A stretch of DNA of 64,000 nucleotides from Pohlia nutans (Eukaryota; Streptophyta; Bryopsida; Bryales; Mniaceae), in contig CM040090.1 of the NCBI GenBank assembly GCA_022496805.1, positions 8,302,001-8,366,000 of the forward strand. Reading direction: 5' to 3'. The notes beneath the pieces are model-generated. The model ran no database searches. It was not told where the DNA came from and saw nothing but the letters and a program-made list of their open reading frames with translations. The translations under genes were made by a program, and so were the position numbers. Shown one piece after another: positions 11,801-27,719 of the stretch (position 1 is the first letter of the stretch; every line of letters starts with the position of its first letter).

Positions 11801-14800
11801 CTGCCTTGATGTATTTATCGATATTGTGCATTTTTACGTAGTATTGATTTGGTTGGTAATTTGTAATCGAGAAATGCTACTCGTATCGAAGGTTAATAGT
11901 GTACCACGGTTGCTGTCTTGCTCCGCAGGTTTCCATCACTTCGTCAAGTTCCAGCTTATCCCAAGTATATAAATGAGATTTTTGAGCGGTGTCTGGACCT
12001 CTATTTATGTCCGCGTCAGAAGAAAGACAGGGTATGCATCTACATACTATTTTCCCTTTATCTCTAGTTTTGGGCTAACGTGAGTTTGAACGAATTATTT
12101 GTCTTCTAATATGGAAAACAAAGATCTTGGACCATGCTTTTCTTTTCCTGTTCTGATTAGTTAAGCTCCAACTAAATTATGTCTTTGCATCCCTCAGAAA
12201 CATTTCGATCCAGAGACACTCATACCAAAGCTTCCTAAACCAAAAGATTTGCAACCGTATCCATCAACTTGTTATATGGAATACCGAGGCCATGGTGCGG
12301 CAGTTACCTCAATGTCCGTTGACAGTACTGGGGAGTGGCTTGCAACAGGTGCGTAATTCATGTCAGGTTTCATTTCAGTAGATCGTGTATGACGTGATGT
12401 TTGTGAATTTGTTAAGCATAAGAAGCCTTGTGATTTTCCTATCTATTTCAGCAAGCCTTTTACAGAGGGAGGGCGAGAGATTCTCTTATGGCTCTATCAT
12501 GAATTGTAATTTGCACGTCTTGTCTTAACCCCTAAAGATCCTCACCTCTTTTGCAAAAGTCAAAGCACTATAATTTGCATACTTTAAATATCACATTGAA
12601 TGATTTATAATTTTTCATAGATAATCATCGACATTATGAAGGTATGACAAAATTTTCAACATGATTGGAAGATAGTTTGAATATTTACAAATTTTATGAT
12701 GTAAACAAGGTAAAAATTCAAAATAAATATGTTTTTGTCAAATTTAATATCAAAAATTATATTTAAGGTAGATAAAATTGAAGGTGAAGAAATTAAAAGA
12801 GACTTATGATTGAAGCATCTTTAGAAAGCCCTTTGTATTTTGGACACTCAAAATTCAAAGTTCTCAAGGGTGGAAAAGCTTCAAATGAAGTTTATTCTCC
12901 AATCCCAACGGTCAAAAGATGTATCATAACTTAACTTAAACATCTAATGAAAACACCAACTACAATAAAGCTAAGACACTTGATTTTTGGGGCCTTTGAC
13001 CAAAAATCAAGCATAATTGGGTTGATTGGTCCTTTAGGGGTTAATCGTTGTGTCATGAGATGAGAGTTCTCAAGATACAATACAGTAGCACAGCTGATTG
13101 CAATTTACTCTAGGCTCTCTAGGGTCTGAGTTGATTTTTTGGATAGTTTATCGTCACCTCTTGTAGTCACTTTCTCACGATGCCTGCAACAGGCAGTGAG
13201 TGCTAAAAGTTAAAAGTAGCCTGGTGCCTCACATTCTCTTTGGTCTGAATTAGTGATTGTTTTAGTCTATCGTGACCTTCTCTCTGTCCGGTCTCCTCTT
13301 TGGTTTTAGACACCTTCCCTCTTCTCAGACAGCTGGAAAGAAGTAGTTGAGGCAAGAGATGACCAAATTTACACGATGCTTGCAACAGGCAGTGAGTGCT
13401 AAAAGTTAAAAGTAGCCTGATGCCTCACATTCTTTTTGGTCTGAATTAGTGATTGGCTTAGTCTATCGTGACCTTCTCTCTGTCTTTGGCTTTAGACGAT
13501 TGGAAAGTATAAACTGTACATGATGTCTGAAAAAGGCCATTGAGTGCAAAGTCAAAAGTAGCCTGATGCCATACTCCTGGATTGTAGTTGTTCTCTTTAG
13601 ATGCTTTTTTTTTTTTCTTCTGTTAATTGGTTTTGTGATACATGCATGAGTTTTCTCGTGAATCTACTGCAAAGTTAGGCATTTGGGAGCAAACTGATTG
13701 TAAGGGTTGTAGTTTGCACAGTTGAATATCAACTTGATAGTTTTCGGTGTATGGTGTTACCTCGTACAGCGGGAAAGCCTACACGTTTATGTTCTAACAA
13801 GGTAGGAATGGGAACATTTGTGTAGGTTCCATGGATGGTACTGTGCGACTCTGGGATGTGCAATCAGGTCGGTGTCGGAAAGTGTGGGACTTTGGATCGA
13901 AGATCAACAATGTGCAGTGGAATCCTAATCCACAAATTAATATTTTGGGTGTTGCAGTGTATGTTACCAAATCACCATCCTGGATATGGTCTTGAAAAAC
14001 TCCTCATATTTCCAATCAATTTCATCTATATAGCTTCTCTGATGCTCTGTTCTAAACTAGTGGATGTCAAACATTTGCTTTGATTTCAGGGACAAAGATG
14101 TGGTGTTGTTACCAACTGAGCTGGGTGAGGAAGAAGATAGTGCGAATGTATCTGCCTTGTTGACACTCAAAACTCAGGACACCCCCGAGAAAGAAGCAGG
14201 TTAATCTCAACCGATCTCATATTCCAGCAACCTTGCACAAAGTAGCCCACAAGATTTTTTGGCTCCTATCTCTCAATTTGATGCACGCTGAAACGTTTGC
14301 CTCAGTGGTAGGTCTGTTGTTCTTTTCATTTTCTGTTTGGAATTGTGTGATATCTTTTGACGTTTGAATACTTCTGTTGCAGAATCATCACCACTGGCAA
14401 CCTGGGGTTTGGATGAGAAATTTAAAAGCTTAAGAGTGCGACAGCCATTTGTACGTTCCTTTCCTTGATGCGATAAAAATGGTTATTCTTGCTCACATAC
14501 TTGTCTTGATGGTGGTTAGAAGGGACTGGAAATGATATTTGATTGAGTTGTGGATTTGGCTAATGCCTCTTCTGAAGTTCTGGGATGTTTTCTATTGAAT
14601 ACTTATCAACCTTGAATCACCCACTTTGAACTTTGCACTCTGGAATTTGACGTGAACGTAGTAACATGATCTTGTACTTCGTGGGCTTCGGCAGGTTGTG
14701 ACTTCACTAGTGTGGCATCACAAGGGAGACTATTTTGCCACTGTTGCACCTGATGATATCCTGCTCACCTTGTTGCTTTTATCTCTTTGTCTACGTTTTA

Positions 14801-16110
14801 CATTACAGTTACATGACAAATGTCTGCTTTGGAACCTTTAGCAGAATGTTGTGAATATTTTCCTTAACCTGTTGACTGCACGAATTACGAAATCAGTGTT
14901 AGTGCACCAGCTTACGAAACAACAATCTCAGAATCCATTCCGAAAGCATCATGGACGTGTAGTGCGAGTGTTGTTCCACCCACAGCGTCCTTTCCTATTT
15001 GTAGCGACAAAGATGCACGTGCGGATCTATAACTTGGCCAAGCAAGAGCTCGCGAAAAAGCTAATGACTAGCCTAAATGAAATATCCTCAATGGCAATTC
15101 ATTCTGGAGGTCAGTTTTGGAACTGAATTTCTAAAGTTCGTTTTCATGTCATTGGTGATGCTCTTACGAGGATTGTGTATGCTCTCTTTGAGTTGTGGCC
15201 TCGTTTGGTACCGCCCTTTGGCCGACTGTCTAAGATGTGAAAGACAAATGATTGTTACACTTTTGCTTTTTGATTGCAGGTGATAATTTGATTTTGGGTA
15301 GTCAAGAATCAAAGATGGTGTGGTTTGACATGGATCTTTCGACAAAGCCCTATAAGGCGTTTAAGTAAGTTTTATCAGTCATGCACCACGGCCTGTTCAA
15401 GCATCATGTGTGTGCGTGCTCTGTTTTTCTCACATGATAATTTGTGAAACTTGATATGAACTCTTTTTGTATGATATTGATTTGGTTGTTTCTTGGTTGC
15501 CTACTTTTGTATTTCGTGTTCCTGCAACTTCGTTGTCCTAACTTGAAGTCCCTTTGTTTTTTGATACGCAGGAATCACACAAAGGATATCAGGGCCGTAG
15601 CATTTCACAAGACATATCCACTGTTCGCCTCTTGTTCGGATGATGGAACAACTAGTGTATTCCATGGCATGGTGTACTCCGATCTTCTGCAGAATCCTCT
15701 ACTTGTTCCGCTCAAAGTATTACATGGTCACAAAACAGTTAACCACAAAGGTACATTGTCAGTACAACATTCAAGTTGCGTTAGGAAATTTTCATGGTCA
15801 TTGTGAGATAGCAGCTAAGGCGTGACCGCTTTCTTCGTTCAAAGAAATATTGAAAAACTGAGTAGATTTCTAATCATGAACTTCGATCACTTAAAAAGAT
15901 CTTTGCTTAGGCATTGAAAACCGTAGAGATTTATGGAATATGCAGAGGTTAGTTTTTATACTGGTTTTATAGTACAACGAGTTGCTAACGCGGTAAACCT
16001 TGTGTGCCTTCTTTCTTCTTACAGGTGTAATGGACTGCTTGTTTCATCCGAAGCAGCCATGGCTTTTCACTTCAGGAGCTGATTCTCTTGTGAAGCTGTA
16101 TTGCAACTAA
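8874..16110 (+). CDS. BOP1: Ribosome biogenesis protein BOP1 (yeast Erb1 family)
   Basis: Exons: 8874-9106, 9194-9419, 9920-10074, 10513-10630, 10798-10899, 11260-11419, 11582-11690, 11929-12031, 12198-12348, 13826-13958, 14090-14199, 14383-14450, 14695-14755, 14882-15109, 15280-15364, 15572-15750, 16025-16110. The total is 2,307 nt, 768 residues, a normal length for the family. Residues 1-153 are acidic and disordered. The BOP1 N-terminal domain follows ([59 protein letters not shown]). From about residue 425 come WD40 repeats ([68 protein letters not shown]). BOP1 works with PES1 and WDR12 in the nucleolus on 60S subunit and 5.8S/25S rRNA maturation. The start at 8874 is chosen because an upstream in-frame ATG (8805) adds no conserved sequence. 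Introns carry a Stowaway-type MITE, a TTAA-type MITE and tandem repeats. Confidence 0.95.
9445..9681. mobile_element. Stowaway-type MITE in BOP1 intron 2
   Basis: This 237-bp element has ends CTCCCTCCGTCCCAAAGTTA and its inverted copy (ending GGGACGGAGTGAG), flanked by TA (9443-9444 and 9682-9683). Its interior is shared with the elements at 22739, 24213 and 39467. It is non-coding. Confidence 0.85.
12529..13040. mobile_element. TTAA-type (piggyBac-like) MITE in BOP1 intron 9
   Basis: A 512-bp element flanked by TTAA at 12525-12528 and 13041-13044. The ends are CCCCTAAAGATCC and GGTCCTTTAGGGG, inverted repeats with two mismatches. There is no open frame. Confidence 0.8.
13175..13570. repeat. 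Tandem repeat in BOP1 intron 9
   Basis: Two copies of a roughly 110-base unit (starting CACGATGCYTGCAACAGGCA at about 13177 and 13373) contain AGTGAGTGCTAAAAGTTAAA and the CTATCGTGACCTTCTCTCTG motif. A third, partial and diverged copy starts near 13516. Confidence 0.75.
14756..14881 (+). other. U12-type AT-AC intron of BOP1 (intron 13)
   Basis: No GT-AG pair joins exon 13 (ending at 14755) to the next coding segment in frame. The only junction that restores the conserved WD40 protein (FATVAPDG then [10 protein letters not shown]) is 14755/14882. It gives a 126-nt intron starting ATATCCTG, ending GCAC, with TTTCCTTAAC at 14859-14868, about 14 bases from the 3' end. These are the three hallmarks of an intron removed by the minor (U12) spliceosome. 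Confidence 0.9.
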
Positions 16111-17078
16111 TCAATCTGGTTCGCTGGACTTTGTCAGTATGACCAATTTTGTGCGCTCCTTGACGAGATGGGCTGCTTGCATCTTCAACTAACTCACTGG
16201 TCGCCATTGTTTTGAGTAAGCGAGACCTCACGTTAAATTCGATTTTGCAGTTTGGGATGGTCGGACATTCCGCACTACAGTTTTTGTAGTCGTTTTCTTT
16301 GGATATTCCAATCGACCGCCTCAGTTAGTAAGACGATGGAAATATAGTGGAATTTCCTTGCTGAGTATCGGAGGTCCTGAATCAGCTGGGATTTGAACTT
16401 GCGGACAGGACTGATTTATGACCAGAGGGTGCTGAACTCATTTACACATGCCTAGATGGGCTCCAGTAGTCAGTGACTTGAGGGAATGTACTGCAAACAC
16501 AGTTGAGAGTTGCTCCAGTCGAGGATCAGCTGCCTAAACTGGTAGTCTTAGAGTGTATAATAGATAGTTCTACGGGAGATAGAACTAGATAGGACAGACT
16601 TACCATGAGAGATGTGTTTTGAGACATGGGATTGAATTCAACCGCAGCTTACGAATGTCTACTTTTTCTGATGTCAGGATTTGAGTGCTATGGTTGTACT
16701 TACACTTACACTTTCAGATTATGTGACAATGTCGAATAGGAGTATTTGTGTCTTACAGCAAAATAATTCCAAGCACTGAAATTCTTTACTTTAGATCTTT
16801 AACCTTTAATGGTCTTTAATGGTTTCGATCTTTAATAGTCTTTAGTTTCAACCTTACGTTCTGTCTTCGTGCTACCTCTTTCAACGTTTATAGCTTTCTT
16901 GGTGTCTGTCTGAGTTTGCTTCTGAGGCAACAGCATTACTGCCATTATGGTAATAAAACAGTTTTTTAACACTAAAATGTCAACAACAATCTCAAAAAGA
17001 GGGTTGAATACAAACCATTGTCAATGGAGGGACAAGAGAAGTGGCGCAGTGTTCAAGGATTTTTTTAATTATGGTTTC
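16111..17078. other. BOP1 3' untranslated region and spacer
   Basis: There is no coding signal. The first few hundred bases are probably the BOP1 3' UTR. Short direct repeats (TTTAATGGTCTTTAATGG, near 16805-16840) are the only visible structure. Confidence 0.5.
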
Positions 17079-17206
17079 CTGTTTTCTATTGGCTAGCCAT
17101 GCACTATGATATTCTTGGGTTAAAGTATTATTATTGAGAATGCTGTTTTCTATTGGCTAGCCATGCACTATGACATTCTTGGATTAAAGTATTATTACTG
17201 AGAATG
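17079..17206. repeat. 64-bp tandem duplication
   Basis: Two copies with a period of 64 bases (starting at 17079 and 17143) share CTGTTTTCTATTGGCTAGCC and ATGCACTATGAYATTCTTGG, with a few transitions between them. Confidence 0.85.
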
Positions 17207-17539
17207 TTGTTCTATTTAAAAATGAACAAGTAGGGATGTGTCAACAAAGACTATGCATGGTTATCTTTCCTTCAAAACCTTCATTTGTGAGAAAACATGG
17301 GTAGCTTCTGATTGTTTTTGGACGATAATGCTGAATATGCTCCACATTCTCCTCAAGAGCAAGGCAAAGCCACTGAAGGCTTTGCAATACTTTAGAATGT
17401 GTCACTATTTCCAAATTACAGCAGCAAATACCCAAATCATGGCAAGTCCGCGTCATATTTAGCTAAAGATTAGGTAGTCGGGAGACATTGCATATGGTGT
17501 CAGACCATCTACAGTGGTACTATTGAAAAAGGGAGAACA

Positions 17540-17712
17540 TAGGTCCGAGAAGACCCTAAACTACCAAGGTGACGGTGGTAAAGTACCCAAACCGAATGGA
17601 GAGGTTGGCGGTTCGATTCCTGGCTGTGAAATCGGCTTACTACTTGATTGGAAAATTTGCCGCGGGTTGCAAAAATGCAATTCGTGTGTTTCAAAAAAAA
17701 AAAAAAAAAACG
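17540..17712 (+). mobile_element. tRNA-derived SINE with poly-A tail and target duplications
   Basis: The body has a tRNA-like head. A perfect pol III B box (GGTTCGATTCC) lies at 17610-17620, and an A-box-like GGTGACGGTGGTAAAGTAC about 40 bases upstream. A tRNA-unrelated region of about 70 bases follows, then 18 A residues at 17693-17710. It is flanked by the 10-base direct repeat AGGGAGAACA (17530-17539 and 17713-17722), the signature of LINE-mediated insertion. It is too diverged from a cloverleaf to be a working tRNA gene. Confidence 0.85.
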
Positions 17713-17734
17713 AGGGAGAACACCAACTGGGTAA

Positions 17735-18176
17735 GGGCCTTTTTCCATGTATGGGCGGCCGGTCCTCAAAAGGAGGAAGCTCTACCGAAATGAGTGAAAT
17801 CAGGAGAAGTCGAGTATATATTTCATTTGTACCGAAATAGGTGGAGCATGGGTGGTTCTTGAGACCTCAATTCTTGTCTTATAGTGCCTTTCACCCAACC
17901 GATCCCCACATGGAAGCCTGCCCGAAGGGCCTCCTTCCATGTATGGGGGGCAGTGGGTGGCCGGTCCTCTAAAGTAGGGAGCTCTACCGAAATGGGTGAA
18001 AACAAGAGGATTCAAGAGTATAAATTTCATTTGTACCCAAATGGGTGGAGCATGGGTGGTTCTTGAGACCTCAATTCTTGTCTTCTAGTGCCTTTCACCC
18101 AACCGATCCCCACATGGAAGCCTGCCCTAAAGGCCTCCTTCCATGTATGGGGGGCAGTGGGTGGCCGGTCCTCTAA
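17735..18176. repeat. About 200-bp tandem repeat, a little over two copies
   Basis: Units start near 17738, 17931 and 18135 (CTCCTTCCATGTATGGGGGG in the last two). Each contains GGTGGCCGGTCCTC, GAGCTCTACCGAAATG, CATGGGTGGTTCTTGAGACC and TTTCACCCAACCGATCCCCA. The period is 204 bases between the last two. Open frames run through on both strands but differ from copy to copy, so coding is unlikely. Confidence 0.85.
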
Positions 18177-18591
18177 CGCCTGCCCTAAGAACCTTGTATG
18201 TGCCACAAGAATGACTCATCTGACATGCACACAATCCTGGAAGTTGTGCGAGTGATGAGGGAACCCCACCATGAGTGGCACGGTTGTAAAATAATGAGAG
18301 ACCACCCAGTGATGTTTCAGTAAAAGGGGCCAAAAAAAAACAGAATGGGCACCTGGTCATGACTGGTAGAAATCAAGCAGTGGGTGCAAGAATTTTGCAC
18401 GTCTTACACACCGCTAAATGTAGTCAATTCTAATGTCAAAAATCACTGCACAAAAGACGTGACGAGCCACTCCTCGTTTGTGAATGGTGAAATTTAAACT
18501 AAGCATGATATGCATCCAAGATCTAGACTCAACTGGTTTGGACAAAATTGAATTCCTGTAGATTATCCCAGCCTAGACAAAACGAATTATA

Positions 18592-24724
<6,133 letters not shown>

Positions 24725-24891
24725 CGCTCTCTCACGAATTCTTTCTTTCAGCTCCAGTCCTGCTGGATTTGGGCTTCGCTCTCCGCGAGGAAGACGATAG
24801 ACCGGGCCGGGTGTGGTCTCGTCGGTGGTTCTATTCGCCCTGCCCGGCCTGGCCCTGCCCCGTTGGAATGCCTGAACTATCTTTCACTTTT

Positions 24892-25438
24892 CTTTTAGGG
24901 TGAAAGATATCTTTTCAGGTATGTAACGTAGGAGGCTCTAAACCCGCCACTTTAACCCCTAAAATGCCTTTGCGGCAAGTAGAATACATCGTATATTTCT
25001 TGTCTTTGGAATGGATCCACACCTATAGTGGGTTTGAGTTCAACAAAGAAGTTGAAATTTAGATCAATGCACTTTTAGTGAGTTATTGAGATCCTAATTT
25101 AGAACTTCTTGTTGATAGCAAATGCCAATTATACAAAAATGTATCTTCTATCCCCATGGGACGTTTAGGGGTTAAGGGATGTGAATTTATGAGGACACAA
25201 GGAAACTGAACATGATTTTTCACTGGAAAACAAATCTAAGCAAAGATCAACATACTTTGAATTTAAAAAATTGAATGTTCCTAAAATTAGTTATAAATAT
25301 CTGAAGTTGAAATGACATGGGTTCTAAAGTGGTGTTCTTCACCATGAATACATTCAAGATTTCAAAATGTTCGTCATTGGTAGAGTGCCGGTTTAGAACT
25401 GTGGCGGGTCTAGAGCCCTTTTACCTTACACCTAAAAG
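24892..25438. mobile_element. Inverted-repeat element carrying a nested TTAA-type MITE
   Basis: The outer ends are CTTTTAGGGTGAAAG and CTTACACCTAAAAG, with a further inverted pair inside (GGCTCTAAACCCGCCAC near 24934 against GTGGCGGGTCTAGAGCCC near 25401). The element at 24956-25171 sits between them, so it inserted later. The outer superfamily is not assigned. Confidence 0.55.
24956..25171. mobile_element. TTAA-type MITE, short family (216 bp)
   Basis: It is flanked by TTAA at 24952-24955 and 25172-25175. The ends are CCCCTAAAATGCC and ATGGGACGTTTAGGGG. The interior matches the 225-bp copy at 28108-28332 (shared TCCACACCT, GGGTTTRAG and CTATCCCCATGGGAC). Confidence 0.85.
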
Positions 25439-26239
25439 CATTAGAATATGAGTTAACCAAAAACAAGCAGAACTCTTTCTTGATATCACATTTAGTAGCC
25501 TCTATGACTACTGCCTTCCCCCAACAGAATGATGCGGAATATCCCACATCATTTCATCCCCCATCAATGGAATATGTGGGATATTCCACATCACATCAGT
25601 AGCTATGAAGCTAGGTGGCATTAAGTAAGAGCAATCAACCATGGTGAATAGTAATCAAAAGCACTCACTCAATCACAATTCAACAGTGTTTTGTAATTGT
25701 TTATTTGATTCAATAGTCCATTCAATAACAACGAGAATAACAAATCATTGATCACTCCATATATAAAGGCAGATGAAACTAAAAGGCACCCTCTTAGAAG
25801 GCTACTGAATGTTATAGAGTCTATACAAAGTCTTCAAACTTATATTATCAAATTTTTGACAAGGATTGCGCACGAATAGTCCCTTAGACTTGGAGGAACT
25901 TATTAGAACTCTCTTTTTAACATTGGGGAAGCTATGAGTTCCACGCCGATGAGCGGTGCAAGGCCTGGGTTTAGATTATTCTCCAACTCACCACAGATTT
26001 GTTTTGCCCGTCATTTTGAACTGAAAACAAGTCTAAGGTGATTATGAGGTGAGTTTCCACTTTGAGACAAGCTTTTTTGTTAACTCTATTATGAGCGAGT
26101 TGTTTAACACATCTTAGCGTGATTATTTTTAATATAGGCAACAATTATAGAACAATCACAACTCATCATTTTTTATTTTATTGAACAACATTAGGATGTT
26201 GTCCTATGAAATGGCTCTAAATCGTGTCACAAACATTAA

Positions 26240-26804
26240 CCCCTAAACGTCCAACTGTCCAGAAATGAACAATGTATAAAATCAAACATAGTTTTCTCAT
26301 CCGTCATTGACCTTTTTTAGCATGGATTTTTTACTATATATTTTATGGGAAGTTAACTTCATGCATGTGTGATCCGACTAGAAAGGGGATGATTTGAGAA
26401 ATTTGTATGCCTCATTTCATGTTATAGTGATTCACCCAAAATTTCATTAGTGTAAAAGTACTATTAAAAAAGTCAACTCTCAAAATTAAGCAACCAAAAA
26501 ACCTCCTAAAATCACTAACTACAATTAGAGTTTACATTTCAACCAATCACAAAAAATTAATGTTTTTAAATTGTCAATATCTTATTCATAATCAAATTAC
26601 AAAAGAATTTTCAGTTTCAAGTTTCAAAATTTATACAAAATATTGGTCATAGCAATCTCAAATCTAACCATATGGATCAAATTTAAAATTTATAATGTAA
26701 AACTTTTATTCATACATCAAGTGCAAAATATCCCTCCATGTTGCATTTTATGATACATCTTTGCATAATTGCCAAATTTAGAGAAGGGTGAAGACGTTTA
26801 GGAG
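26240..26804. mobile_element. TTAA-type MITE, 569-bp family, older copy
   Basis: TTAA at 26236-26239 precedes CCCCTAAACGTCC. The right end is GACGTTTAGGAG followed by TTTA, a decayed site. The sequence aligns along its length with 42249-42817 but with many differences, so it is an old insertion. Confidence 0.8.
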
Positions 26805-26964
26805 TTTAGGTTATTTATAAACAAATAGTTGTTTTTTTCTAAAAGTAGAAGTGTTCTAAAAATAAATCTGATGTTGAGTAAATATACAACAATTGAAAAG
26901 TCAAAACCTATTTTGGAGAATTTATAAATAAAACTTTAAAATTCATATAAAGCTAACTTCTATA

Positions 26965-27431
26965 AAATCTATATTAAATAGTTAGCTTCGTGCATGTGTG
27001 AACCGATTACAAAGGGGATGATTTGTGAAATTTTTATGCCTCATTTCATGTAGTGATTCACCCAAATTTTGAAGGTTTCAATGTAAAAGTGCTCTTGAAA
27101 AAGTCCACTCATAAAATTAAGCAGCCAAAAATTCTCCAAAAACCACTACACTTCGAGTATTACATTTCAACCAATCACAACAGATTTCATCCACAAACTG
27201 TCAATACCTTATCCGTAATTGAATTACCAAAAAAAATTGAATTTTGAGTTTCAAATTTTTCACAAAAATATTGGTGATAGCAATCATAGATCTAACCGTA
27301 TGAATAGAATTTAAAACTCATAATGTACAACTTTTATTCATACAACAAGTTCAAAATATCCCTCTTAGTTGCATTTTATATTGCATCTTTGCAAAATTGC
27401 TGAATTTCGAGAGGGCTCTAGGCATTTAGTG
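26965..27431. mobile_element. Truncated copy of the 569-bp TTAA-type family
   Basis: It lacks the left terminal part. The sequence from GTTAGCTTCGTGCATGTGTG through a region equivalent to the right end (GAGAGGGCTCTAGGCATTTAG) is clearly related to 42249-42817. The 64-codon frame at 27053 is a family feature without coding conservation. Confidence 0.7.
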
Positions 27432-27719
27432 GATAACATAGCAATTTATCTCGGGAAATAGGATCATATCGAGAAAATGAGATCTGTTGTAAAGAGTATA
27501 AAATCATTCCCTAAAGGTTGACCCTTAAAACACCCAATGTCGACAAACTTGAGCTAAGGGTGGCATAACTTTTGCTCCCGAGCACTGATTGATTGAAATA
27601 ATCTAAATATATATTCCCAAGAAACTTGTCTATTCCGCCATGTTCAAGAAATCCCCTCCAGAAGACTCTCAAAATGCTGGGCAAAAACACATACTGTACT
27701 GTACACCTTCATTTCCAGG

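Larger units (their letters stand above)
25176..27719. other. Gene-free spacer between LysRS and the mTERF gene
   Basis: It contains a small hairpin (25531-25549 pairing with 25574-25592, GATGCGGAATATCCCACAT), one full TTAA-type element (26240-26804) and a truncated relative (about 26965-27431). The remaining AT-rich sequence shows no exon pattern. Confidence 0.6.

Noticed and set aside
17548..17640. A working tRNA gene
   Set aside because: The B box is perfect but no cloverleaf with paired acceptor and anticodon arms can be drawn, and a poly-A tail and target duplications mark it as a SINE.
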